NCBI GenBank assembly: GCA_014359885.1
Contig: JACIYN010000050.1
Coordinates: 1 to 64,000, forward strand
Length of the DNA stretch: 64,000 nt
From: Desulfacinum sp.
GTDB lineage: Bacteria; Desulfobacterota; Syntrophobacteria; Syntrophobacterales; DSM-9756
Reading direction: 5' to 3'
This document shows positions 28,701 to 39,190 of this stretch, in pieces (position 1 is the first letter of the stretch; each line of letters opens with the position of its first letter). Under the pieces are notes generated by a model that saw only the letters and a program-made list of their open reading frames with translations, was not told the origin of the DNA and did no database searches. The position numbers were made by a program, and so were the translations under genes.

Positions 28701-31700
28701 TCCCTTCCAGGGAATTCGCCTCTGATCAGGCGACGCGGTCAACACCCTGGGGAACAATACGTCGGCGTTTCAATCCCTTCCAGGGAATTCGCCTCTGATC
28801 AGCTGAATAGGTGGCAGAGGCATTCGGTGGCTCGTATGTTTCAATCCCTTCCAGGGAATTCGCCTCTGATCAGACAGGCAAGCTAAACAAAGGAGGAAGC
28901 CATGAAGTATTGTTTCAATCCCTTCCAGGGAATTCGCCTCTGATCAGCGGACGGGCCGCCATCTACGGCCGCGCCGCTGAAAACGTTTCAATCCCTTCCA
29001 GGGAATTCGCCTCTGATCAGTTGCGTTGGTGTCATGGGCACTCTTTCGCTATGCGTGTTTCAATCCCTTCCAGGGAATTCGCCTCTGATCAGCGTCTTGG
29101 CCGTAGCGAGCGGGTCCGTGTCCAAAGAGTTTCAATCCCTTCCAGGGAATTCGCCTCTGATCAGAAAAATAACCTGCCGATGTAGGGTATACCCAAAAAT
29201 CGTTTCAATCCCTTCCAGGGAATTCGCCTCTGATCAGCACTTCCCTACAGGCGTTTTTGGTGCGGGCTGCTCATGTTTCAATCCCTTCCAGGGAATTCGC
29301 CTCTGATCAGGAAAAGCCACGCTTGCTCCTGGTCCTCGGGCACGGGCCGTTTCAATCCCTTCCAGGGAATTCGCCTCTGATCAGCAAAGTCTATCGGCTT
29401 GCCAAGTGGCGCGACTTCAGTTTCAATCCCTTCCAGGGAATTCGCCTCTGATCAGTCATCCAGGCCCAGCTCCTTCTTGCGGATGTGCACTCTGTTTCAA
29501 TCCCTTCCAGGGAATTCGCCTCTGATCAGGCCCCAAGCACCCTCGGAAAAGGAGAGCACATGACCACGTTTCAATCCCTTCCAGGGAATTCGCCTCTGAT
29601 CAGTCCAGTTCACCCTTGGAGCAGAGAACCTGGCCAATAGTTTCAATCCCTTCCAGGGAATTCGCCTCTGATCAGAAGAGAATGATGAGTACTACTGTGC
29701 TCTGTTGGCCGTAGTTTCAATCCCTTCCAGGGAATTCGCCTCTGATCAGGCGCCTACAACGCCGGGCGATACAAGCAGATGGTCGAAGTTTCAATCCCTT
29801 CCAGGGAATTCGCCTCTGATCAGGCTTGGACCAGTCCACGCTCTTGGCCACCTTGATGGCCTCGTTTCAATCCCTTCCAGGGAATTCGCCTCTGATCAGG
29901 GGGGATGCCTGCGCCCCTCCAGCCACATGGGGCCGTGTTTCAATCCCTTCCAGGGAATTCGCCTCTGATCAGCTGGCTATGCCGGAGGCTATCGGCAAGG
30001 GTACTGGGGTTTCAATCCCTTCCAGGGAATTCGCCTCTGATCAGGAGGCCCAAGGCACTGCGCTCGATGGGCGTCATGGGTTTCAATCCCTTCCAGGGAA
30101 TTCGCCTCTGATCAGAAGGTCCTTCCAAGCTCCCTGGGTGGCTCCCCTCGCGTTGTTTCAATCCCTTCCAGGGAATTCGCCTCTGATCAGGACAGTTGAG
30201 CAGATATTGGCCGAGCAGGGCTGGAGTTTCAATCCCTTCCAGGGAATTCGCCTCTGATCAGATCTTGACGGCGCGCATCCCCTGGCGGGCCCTCGCCTCG
30301 TTTCAATCCCTTCCAGGGAATTCGCCTCTGATCAGGAAGGCGCCTGTGCCGGGCTGGGGTTCCCGTCTCTCCCGTTTCAATCCCTTCCAGGGAATTCGCC
30401 TCTGATCAGTAGCAGAGCTCCACGAGCTCCCAGCCGTCCTGCGCGTTTCAATCCCTTCCAGGGAATTCGCCTCTGATCAGCATGAAGCTGGTGCGTGCCT
30501 TCGGCGGTGAAATCCTCGTTTCAATCCCTTCCAGGGAATTCGCCTCTGATCAGATGACGGTCAACTTGGCCTCGTCGGTGCCGACCAGGGTTTCAATCCC
30601 TTCCAGGGAATTCGCCTCTGATCAGCACGTTGTCGGCGCATTCCTCGCCCATGCCGTAGTGGGTTTCAATCCCTTCCAGGGAATTCGCCTCTGATCAGAT
30701 GGTTGGCCGAGGCTGTGGCGAAGGGCCGCATACAAGGTTTCAATCCCTTCCAGGGAATTCGCCTCTGATCAGGGCTGGATGCCTCGATATAATCCCCCAT
30801 GGCCTGGAGGGTTTCAATCCCTTCCAGGGAATTCGCCTCTGATCAGATGCACGCCCTGGCCGACCAGATGGAAAAGATGGTTCAGGTTTCAATCCCTTCC
30901 AGGGAATTCGCCTCTGATCAGCGCTTGCGCCCCTGGCCGGGGATCTGGGGGTTGTAGTTGTTTCAATCCCTTCCAGGGAATTCGCCTCTGATCAGGACGA
31001 AGAAGCCGCCCGGCTGCCGGAAGAAGGAACGGGTTTCAATCCCTTCCAGGGAATTCGCCTCTGATCAGGGAGGGATAAACGATGGCCGACTACGGAGCCA
31101 CCATGTTTCAATCCCTTCCAGGGAATTCGCCTCTGATCAGGTTCATCAAGCGGGGTGATGCCGTGAGCCCTACGGGTTTCAATCCCTTCCAGGGAATTCG
31201 CCTCTGATCAGATCCGGATCGTTCACGTAGCCGCCTTCGTGCTTCAGGTTTCAATCCCTTCCAGGGAATTCGCCTCTGATCAGTCTTCTGGGGCTTCGGA
31301 TTCAGGACGATTTTCTCATATGTTTCAATCCCTTCCAGGGAATTCGCCTCTGATCAGCTGGATGCGCGCCGTGATTTCGTCGATGCACTCGGCGTTTCAA
31401 TCCCTTCCAGGGAATTCGCCTCTGATCAGGACTGTACCCTTTGTCTATCGCCGAGTTCGTACAGAAGTTTCAATCCCTTCCAGGGAATTCGCCTCTGATC
31501 AGGGGACTTAAGCGACGCACTCAACACACTTGGAAACAAGTTTCAATCCCTTCCAGGGAATTCGCCTCTGATCAGAGGACGAATACCGGGAGCGCCTGGC
31601 AAGGTTGTGGGGTTTCAATCCCTTCCAGGGAATTCGCCTCTGATCAGTGTCCTTCGAGCTTCAAGGAGTTCTGCGCATCCGGCCTGTTTCAATCCCTTCC

Positions 31701-34700
31701 AGGGAATTCGCCTCTGATCAGGAATCCCAGCCGTTGCGCCAGAGAAGAAGATGGCAAAGTTTCAATCCCTTCCAGGGAATTCGCCTCTGATCAGCATGGA
31801 GCGGGGTCTTACGGTGAGCAGGTGGGCGATTGTTTCAATCCCTTCCAGGGAATTCGCCTCTGATCAGCTGGCGTTGGGCCACGTCGTATGCGATCTGCTG
31901 CAAGGTTTCAATCCCTTCCAGGGAATTCGCCTCTGATCAGTCTGGGGTGACTGTGAATGGTGCTGGCCAGACCGGCAAGTTTCAATCCCTTCCAGGGAAT
32001 TCGCCTCTGATCAGCGTGAACGTGATCGCAGTGGGAGGTGATTTCTGATGGTTTCAATCCCTTCCAGGGAATTCGCCTCTGATCAGGCAGGGACACCTTG
32101 CCAGGTACTTGGTCGATGAGCTAGTTTCAATCCCTTCCAGGGAATTCGCCTCTGATCAGCTCCTCGGATGCTCTGTCTAACGGAGTTTGAAAGGTGTTTC
32201 AATCCCTTCCAGGGAATTCGCCTCTGATCAGCACGCTTTGAGGGCGTGACCGTGCGCCCTGATCTCTGGTTTCAATCCCTTCCAGGGAATTCGCCTCTGA
32301 TCAGGGCATCCTCTGGATGGGGACCAGGTCCTTCTTCTGGGTTTCAATCCCTTCCAGGGAATTCGCCTCTGATCAGATGTGCTCGCGGCCCTTAGGTTCT
32401 TGGAGGTGTAGGGTTTCAATCCCTTCCAGGGAATTCGCCTCTGATCAGCAGGATATATGAGAAAACCCGCCCTGTGCATCTCCGTGTTTCAATCCCTTCC
32501 AGGGAATTCGCCTCTGATCAGATGACCTGGCGGGAGTCGGTGATGGGAAGGCAAAGTCAAGTTTCAATCCCTTCCAGGGAATTCGCCTCTGATCAGCCGT
32601 AGCTTCGCGAAGGCCGGCTCCGTTCGCCGTCAGGTTTCAATCCCTTCCAGGGAATTCGCCTCTGATCAGCCTCTTGCTTGTCCTGCTGCTCAACCCGAGC
32701 CGCCTGGTTTCAATCCCTTCCAGGGAATTCGCCTCTGATCAGCGCGGGATCAACGATAGCATCAGCCAGCCGACGGTGTTTCAATCCCTTCCAGGGAATT
32801 CGCCTCTGATCAGACCCGCTGAGGAGGGCCTTGTTGGCCACATTCCCCAGGTTTCAATCCCTTCCAGGGAATTCGCCTCTGATCAGTTCTATGAGGGCCT
32901 CCACATCGTCGCCGGCGTCGAAGTTTCAATCCCTTCCAGGGAATTCGCCTCTGATCAGAAAGAGGGGAGGGTCAAGATGGGGAAAGCTCCGAAGGTGTTT
33001 CAATCCCTTCCAGGGAATTCGCCTCTGATCAGAATCTTGGCGGCCGGAAGACCATCTTCCTCAATCCACGTTTCAATCCCTTCCAGGGAATTCGCCTCTG
33101 ATCAGGTTGTAGTCGGCTTCATTCGCGCCGGATAACTCAATGTTTCAATCCCTTCCAGGGAATTCGCCTCTGATCAGCGGCAGCGCCTCAAGTGAGAGAC
33201 CCTGCATGGCCTGTTGGTTTCAATCCCTTCCAGGGAATTCGCCTCTGATCAGGCGATCCCGGACCATATCGAGAAGCAGGCGGTTCCCGTTTCAATCCCT
33301 TCCAGGGAATTCGCCTCTGATCAGCATCGAGGAGCTTCTGCCGGTCATCTGATAGCCCAGAAGTTTCAATCCCTTCCAGGGAATTCGCCTCTGATCAGTA
33401 GTGGCAATCCCATCAGGCTTGAACGGATGCACATGTTTCAATCCCTTCCAGGGAATTCGCCTCTGATCAGGAGTCAGGGGAGGGGTGACAGAGAGTCAGG
33501 GGTACCCCTGTTTCAATCCCTTCCAGGGAATTCGCCTCTGATCAGGCATTCAAGACGATCGCGGCCCCGCTCCCGGCGACGCCGTTTCAATCCCTTCCAG
33601 GGAATTCGCCTCTGATCAGTTGCTCCCGCGTGATCGGCCGCAGTCCAGCGGCATAGGTTTCAATCCCTTCCAGGGAATTCGCCTCTGATCAGCGGTGCCG
33701 CTGGTAAACTATGACAAAATCCCCTTCTTGGTTTCAATCCCTTCCAGGGAATTCGCCTCTGATCAGTCATCCATCTGGACGAGCCACACCTAGTGCTTCA
33801 GACAGTTTCAATCCCTTCCAGGGAATTCGCCTCTGATCAGGTACAAGGTGCGCGAGCACCCTGCCACCAATGACGGGTTTCAATCCCTTCCAGGGAATTC
33901 GCCTCTGATCAGCCGGTTGATGGTGAGGGTCGGGCGGCCCTCCTCCTGTTTCAATCCCTTCCAGGGAATTCGCCTCTGATCAGGTCCCACACCCCGGCGC
34001 CGTCGCGCAGCGATCGGGCGGTTTCAATCCCTTCCAGGGAATTCGCCTCTGATCAGTTTGCCCAGCCGGATCGGCTGGCCGTACAGCTCGGCGGTTTCAA
34101 TCCCTTCCAGGGAATTCGCCTCTGATCAGAGCTCAAGGAAGGTGGTTTTCGGCTGTGGGTCTATCGCGTTTCAATCCCTTCCAGGGAATTCGCCTCTGAT
34201 CAGCGCCGCGAGATCGTCAGGCGTGGCGTAGGGCATGACTGTTTCAATCCCTTCCAGGGAATTCGCCTCTGATCAGAAAGCGCCGAGAACTGCAACCTAT
34301 TGGAAATGTTGAAGGTTTCAATCCCTTCCAGGGAATTCGCCTCTGATCAGCAGATGAGGACGACCGCCGCGCCGTCCAGCTGGCGGTGTTTCAATCCCTT
34401 CCAGGGAATTCGCCTCTGATCAGCCGATCTCGGCCGACATTTCCATGCCCTTGTCGGGGGTTTCAATCCCTTCCAGGGAATTCGCCTCTGATCAGCAGAT
34501 GGGGCAATCACCGTGTCCGTCGGTGGCCAGACTGTTTCAATCCCTTCCAGGGAATTCGCCTCTGATCAGACTATGTCGTGACGGTGACACCTGCTCCGAG
34601 CGCCGTTTCAATCCCTTCCAGGGAATTCGCCTCTGATCAGCCCATTCATCCGGCGGGCTTCCCTGAACAACCGTTTGCCGTTTCAATCCCTTCCAGGGAA

Positions 34701-36097
34701 TTCGCCTCTGATCAGACGCCATACCAGTGCGCGGCCCCCGCGTTTGAGCTTGTTTCAATCCCTTCCAGGGAATTCGCCTCTGATCAGTGTATTCCCTGGT
34801 GGCAGCCTCCACGGCTTCTGGAAGTTTCAATCCCTTCCAGGGAATTCGCCTCTGATCAGGCCTTGGGAAATGCCCGCCTTTCCACCTGGTGATCATCGTT
34901 TCAATCCCTTCCAGGGAATTCGCCTCTGATCAGCCACAGGCTGAGCGACCCGCAAGCCGGGCATGTTCGTTTCAATCCCTTCCAGGGAATTCGCCTCTGA
35001 TCAGGGCCGAGATCCACGCCCACCACTTCAGGCGACGGGGGGTTTCAATCCCTTCCAGGGAATTCGCCTCTGATCAGACTCGATCTCCCACTCCGTCCTC
35101 TTATCCCGTAGCCGGGTTTCAATCCCTTCCAGGGAATTCGCCTCTGATCAGCCTTGCCAGAGCTTCTCGGTTGTGGGCCGGAACAAAAGTTTCAATCCCT
35201 TCCAGGGAATTCGCCTCTGATCAGTGTTGCTGGCATAGACTTCTCCATAAGATGAATTAAAGTTTCAATCCCTTCCAGGGAATTCGCCTCTGATCAGCAA
35301 AACTCATTCCTCTCCCCCTCCCCGGCCTTCTTCTCGGTTTCAATCCCTTCCAGGGAATTCGCCTCTGATCAGCCATCGACAGACCTTCGAACCTGAACCA
35401 GTCGGGAAGTTTCAATCCCTTCCAGGGAATTCGCCTCTGATCAGGCCGGAATGGATGATCGAGTGGATAGTCGGCAGAAACGTTTCAATCCCTTCCAGGG
35501 AATTCGCCTCTGATCAGGTATCGCCGATCCGAACCGACGCCACGCGCTTTCCCGTTTCAATCCCTTCCAGGGAATTCGCCTCTGATCAGATTTGTGTCCA
35601 GTGAACCCCCATCGAAATCGTCAAAGTTTCAATCCCTTCCAGGGAATTCGCCTCTGATCAGAGGATTGACCTGGTTGTGGTCAAGGCAGTGGGGACGACG
35701 TTTCAATCCCTTCCAGGGAATTCGCCTCTGATCAGACCGAGTTCCCGGCGGTGCCCGGCGCCTTGTGCGCCGTTTCAATCCCTTCCAGGGAATTCGCCTC
35801 TGATCAGCAACACCGTGGCCTGGGACGGCTCAAGAACCCCCAACGTTTCAATCCCTTCCAGGGAATTCGCCTCTGATCAGGATTTCCTAAGCTATGATGC
35901 AACAACCGATAATTATGTTTCAATCCCTTCCAGGGAATTCGCCTCTGATCAGTCCTGCCAGCAGCTCCTAAACCCGGTGTCCGGCGAAGGTTTCAATCCC
36001 TTCCAGGGAATTCGCCTCTGATCAGTTCCCGATCGGAAAGTTCACGACGCGCCGGTTCCAAGTTTCAATCCCTTCCAGGGAATTCGCCTCTGATCAG
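22794..36097 (-). CRISPR. Very long CRISPR array, 183 repeats / 182 spacers
   Basis: A 36-bp repeat recurs every 71-76 bases across 13.3 kb. Hand listing of starts gives 182 repeats with no substitution noticed (22866 to 36062) plus one degenerate repeat at 22794-22829 that keeps only the 25 bases nearest its right end. Spacers are 35-40 nt. Read on the minus strand the repeat begins CTGATCAG, has a hairpin TCCCT-GGA-AGGGA and ends GGATTGAAAC, so Cas6 cleavage below the hairpin would leave the common 8-nt ATTGAAAC handle. The degenerate repeat at the left, and cas2 plus leader at the right, both put the leader on the right and transcription on the minus strand. Open frames through the array (FQSLPGNSPLIR-type) are repeat translations, not proteins. 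Confidence 0.99.
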
Positions 36098-36400
36098 ACT
36101 GTTCATAAAATAGCAAAAAAGATCGGGGACCTGCAAGGAAGGTTGCGAGGGGTCGTCAAAAGGGATTTCGAAAGGGTGACGGTGCTTCGCGCGTGGTTTC
36201 TCATCGTGCGTCCAATTCCTTGAAATGTTTAAAGGTGTGCTCACTGCGAGAGGTCCCCGGGCTTTTGCTTCCACGTCACCGCTCGCGCCGGGCGGGGCCG
36301 CGATGGGTTTGCTTGCCCCGGGGTATGCTCGTTCCGCACCGGTCTTCCAGGTGTCTTGCGTCCAGAGGAATGTCTTCCCGCTGGAACGGTTTGCGGAAGC
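36098..36400 (-). promoter_or_regulatory. CRISPR leader with candidate promoter
   Basis: These 303 bases separate cas2 from the youngest repeat and contain no supportable gene. The part next to the array is AT-rich compared with its surroundings. On the minus strand TTGCAG (36131-36136), an 18-base spacer and TATTTT (36107-36112) form a promoter-like pair that would start transcription at or just before the first repeat. The position fits a leader; the promoter boxes are inferred. Confidence 0.6.
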
Positions 36401-36682
36401 CTAGAAAATGAGCACGCCCTCCATGTCGAGACGGCTTTTGAGCCCGATGAACTCCAGCTCCTTGAGTTGGGCTTCCGTAACCGGCAGGATCAGCACCTGG
36501 TCTTCGTCTTCGCGGATGACGGCGCGGATTCTCTCCATCATGCGCTTTTTCTGTCCTGTGGAAAGGCTGCAATGAAAGAAGCTGTATTGCACGCGGCTGC
36601 CGTATTCTTTCATCACTTTGGCCACCTTTTGCAACCGCTTTGGATCACTGATGTCGTAGCCCACCAGATAGTTGCGCTTCAT
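36401..36682 (-). CDS. cas2: CRISPR adaptation protein Cas2
   Basis: A 93-residue Cas2: MKRNYLVGYDISDPKRLQKVAKVMKEYGSRVQYSFFHCSLS carries the beta-strand with Asp10 and the RVQYSFF segment of the ferredoxin-like fold. It bridges two Cas1 dimers during spacer integration. The start overlaps the end of cas4-cas1 by four bases. It is the last protein gene of the cas operon, next to the leader. Confidence 0.96.
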   Translation of the reverse strand: MKRNYLVGYDISDPKRLQKVAKVMKEYGSRVQYSFFHCSLSTGQKKRMMERIRAVIREDEDQVLILPVTEAQLKELEFIGLKSRLDMEGVLIF

Positions 36683-38325
36683 CGGATATGAAACCCCACG
36701 TATTCGTCCAGGTCGCCCAGGAGATATTTGCCCAGGATGCGCAGCTGCAATTCGATCATCCGCTCGTAGCTGAGCCGATAGCCGAACACCGGATGGCTCA
36801 CATGGTCTTTTTTGCGCATCTCGTATTGGGCCAGGAACTTCTTGCGGCCCTTTTCATTGAGGTAGCAGGTCCCCTGGTAGGTCATGAAATCCCGGCCCGT
36901 GAAAACCCCGTTGTTGATGGCCCCGAGCACGGTGGAATCGACGATGGGCTGGCGAAAGTATTCCATGATGTCCAGGGCCAGGGCCGGGCGCCCGTACTTC
37001 ATGACGTGGTAAAAGCCGCAATAGGGATCAAAGCCCACTCGGGCCGCGGCCCCCATGCAATCCTTGGCGAGAATCGCATACCCGAAACTGAGCAGCGCGT
37101 TCACGGCGTTATCGGGTGGGCGGCGCACGCGCCCCTCGAACCGGAAGAAGTCTCGCACCCGTGGTTTGATGAAACGCGGAAAGCATTGGAAATAATGGCG
37201 CGTCCCCAGGCCTTCCAGACCGCGCAGGGCCTCGGTCTCGGGGCACTCCCGGCAGCGGCGGATGAGATCCCGCATCTGCCGGAAGGCTTGCACGTCCTCT
37301 TCGCTTCGCTCTTCCCGCAGGTAGCGCATGGCCAGCGTGCGGGCGCTCGTGAGTTTGCGCACCACGATGTCCCGCGCGATCCCATGGCTTCGCTGGGGAT
37401 CAAAGTGCCCTTGCCACTGCGCGCGGCGCAGCAGGCTGTGGCGGGTGAACGCCGGAGCCGTAGTGCCCAGATAGCGGCCGTGCAAGCTGAGGTAGTGGAC
37501 GGGGATCTCGCGGCGGCAACATTCGTGAAGGACCTGGGTGGTCACCTGCACGGGGCCGATGAGGACCAGTTCCTGGAGCTGCTCCAGGGATGCCTCGCCG
37601 AGTCTTTCTTCCCCCGGGGCCCAAACCTGCAGCATGCCCTGGCTCAGGCTCACCCGGGCGCCCAACCGATCCACGTAAACCGACTGTTGATCGAGCCGTT
37701 GAGCTACGATCCGTCGGGCGTTGGCCTTGCGCCCGCCGAGTACCTCTTCTTCTTCGGGCAGGCAGAGTGGGAGCAAAGAGCAGCCGAAACATCGGTTCCG
37801 GTTGTCCACGGCGGGAGGCAGCGCGTCCTCCTGCAGGAGGGTCCGGCACGCGGCGATGACTTCCCGGGTCCGGGAGCAAAGTTCCTCCGTGATGGGCACT
37901 TCCACGCGTTTTCTTGAACCGACGAAATAGAGGTAGCCTGCGGGCGGCAACGGCAGCCCGTTTTCGGCCATGAGGAGCGCCTGGGCACAAAGCTGCACCC
38001 GGTCGTTGAGCCAGGGCTCCCGCCCCTTGGGGGCCTTGCCCTTCTTGTATTCCACCGGGTAGAGACCGCCCGCCCCGTCCTCTTCCAGCAGGTCCAGGCG
38101 CCCCGTGATCCCGAGCCGCTCCGAGCTCCACCACACGGAGCGCCGATGGATGCGGTCCTCCTTTCGCAAAGGCACCCCCTGCTTGCCGGGATCGTCCACG
38201 CGCCGGTGCGTCTCTCGACCTTCCCGGGTGTGGGCGTTGTCCTCGTACATACCGCGCACGCATTCCAGGTAGAACCTTCGCGGGCAATAGACATAGGCGT
38301 TCAGATAAGAGATGGGGATGAGCAT
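36679..38325 (-). CDS. cas4-cas1: Cas4-Cas1 fusion, CRISPR adaptation nuclease/integrase
   Basis: A 548-residue fusion. Residues 1-~205 are Cas4: YCPRRFYLE with the first cluster Cys, GITGRLDLLEEDG, PVEYKKGK (nuclease motif) and the closing Cys triplet RCFGCSLLPLC. Residues ~215-548 are Cas1: GLEGLGTRHYF with the catalytic Glu, FYHVMKYGRPALALDIMEYFR with the His and Asp region. Cas4 trims and orients prespacers by PAM; Cas1 integrates them. Fused Cas4-Cas1 is best known from type I-G (former I-U) loci. The ATG at 38325 has GAAGGGGG upstream; a GTG one codon earlier is possible. Confidence 0.95.
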   Translation of the reverse strand: MLIPISYLNAYVYCPRRFYLECVRGMYEDNAHTREGRETHRRVDDPGKQGVPLRKEDRIHRRSVWWSSERLGITGRLDLLEEDGAGGLYPVEYKKGKAPKGREPWLNDRVQLCAQALLMAENGLPLPPAGYLYFVGSRKRVEVPITEELCSRTREVIAACRTLLQEDALPPAVDNRNRCFGCSLLPLCLPEEEEVLGGRKANARRIVAQRLDQQSVYVDRLGARVSLSQGMLQVWAPGEERLGEASLEQLQELVLIGPVQVTTQVLHECCRREIPVHYLSLHGRYLGTTAPAFTRHSLLRRAQWQGHFDPQRSHGIARDIVVRKLTSARTLAMRYLREERSEEDVQAFRQMRDLIRRCRECPETEALRGLEGLGTRHYFQCFPRFIKPRVRDFFRFEGRVRRPPDNAVNALLSFGYAILAKDCMGAAARVGFDPYCGFYHVMKYGRPALALDIMEYFRQPIVDSTVLGAINNGVFTGRDFMTYQGTCYLNEKGRKKFLAQYEMRKKDHVSHPVFGYRLSYERMIELQLRILGKYLLGDLDEYVGFHIR

Positions 38326-38346
38326 CACGGCGCCCCCTTCGGTTCG

Positions 38347-39189
38347 CTACGCCCAGGAAGCGGGCCTTCGGCTCTCGGTGTCATCCACGGCGCACAGGCC
38401 CATGCCCTGGGTGGTCTTGACTCCGATGCCGGAAAAGGCGGCGAAGTGGAGCAGGGCGTGCAGAGCCGCGAGGATCTCCGGAGCGCCCTGAGCCACATAG
38501 GTGACCGATCCGCAGACGCCGATGACGGTGCCTCCATTCCTCAAGGCATAACGCTTGGTCGCGAGCTGCAGGCGCGCGATGGAAACTTCCGCTGCGCCCG
38601 CGGGATCGGGCAAGGGGTTGGGACATGCGGCCCTCCAGCGTTCCTTCAGGTGCTTCGTCACCAGGGCCACATCCGGCAGTGGATAATGCAGATCGCCCCG
38701 CTTGAAAGCCATGGGGCTGAGGAACCGGACGCGAACCTTGAGATTTCCTGACGGTTCCACGGCGGCGGCCGCCTCTTGCCCGGCCGTCCAGAGATCCTCG
38801 TAGCTGGCCCGGCCGGGGCCGGTGCCTTCCGCCGATTCGCCCAAGAGCAGATCTTCGAGCACGAAGGGAATGCCTCCCAGTTCGATGGGTTCCCGCCAGA
38901 CGCCCCGTTCCAGGGACAGGTGCAGGGCGTCTTCCAGAACGTCTTCGAGCAGGCCGAGGTGTACCCGGTACTCCCCATCCTCAAGCAGGCGGCCGCCTCG
39001 GTCCAGCGGGCCCCAAACGGGAGAAAGGGAGTAGGGTGCGTTGCGGCCGGCGTCGTGGAGGACGCGTCCCAGGCGGGCATCGGTTCGGCGCATCCGCTCC
39101 AGAAAAACCGGGTGGAAAAGGGCGCGAAAGGCCCGCGGAGCTTTGGCCGCGCGAAGGCACTTCAATCGAAAGACGGCGGCTACGGGCAT
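38347..39189 (-). CDS. cas6: CRISPR pre-crRNA endonuclease Cas6
   Basis: A 280-residue RAMP protein. The C-terminal glycine-rich loop FAAFSGIGVKTTQGMGLC is the Cas6 signature, and KVRVRFLSPMAFKRGD begins the second ferredoxin-like domain. It would cleave at the base of the repeat hairpin to free crRNAs with an ATTGAAAC handle. The catalytic His cannot be assigned by eye. It starts one base after the cas3' stop, with GGAGAG before the ATG. Confidence 0.9.
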   Translation of the reverse strand: MPVAAVFRLKCLRAAKAPRAFRALFHPVFLERMRRTDARLGRVLHDAGRNAPYSLSPVWGPLDRGGRLLEDGEYRVHLGLLEDVLEDALHLSLERGVWREPIELGGIPFVLEDLLLGESAEGTGPGRASYEDLWTAGQEAAAAVEPSGNLKVRVRFLSPMAFKRGDLHYPLPDVALVTKHLKERWRAACPNPLPDPAGAAEVSIARLQLATKRYALRNGGTVIGVCGSVTYVAQGAPEILAALHALLHFAAFSGIGVKTTQGMGLCAVDDTESRRPASWA

Positions 39190-39190
39190 G

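Noticed and set aside
23708-30517. Spacers 23708-23743 and 30481-30517 sharing GCCTTCGGCGGTGAA
   Set aside because: Only 15 shared bases without wider similarity; could be chance, unlike the ADQMEKMVQ pair.
22657-36021. Many open frames on both strands with recurring SLPGNSPLI, SIPSREFASDQ or DQRRIPWKGLK segments
   Set aside because: They are translations of the 36-bp CRISPR repeat in different frames, not genes.
36065-36274. Minus-strand 69-codon frame in the leader
   Set aside because: It ends inside the first repeat, has no ribosome site and no resemblance to a protein; the region is better explained as leader.
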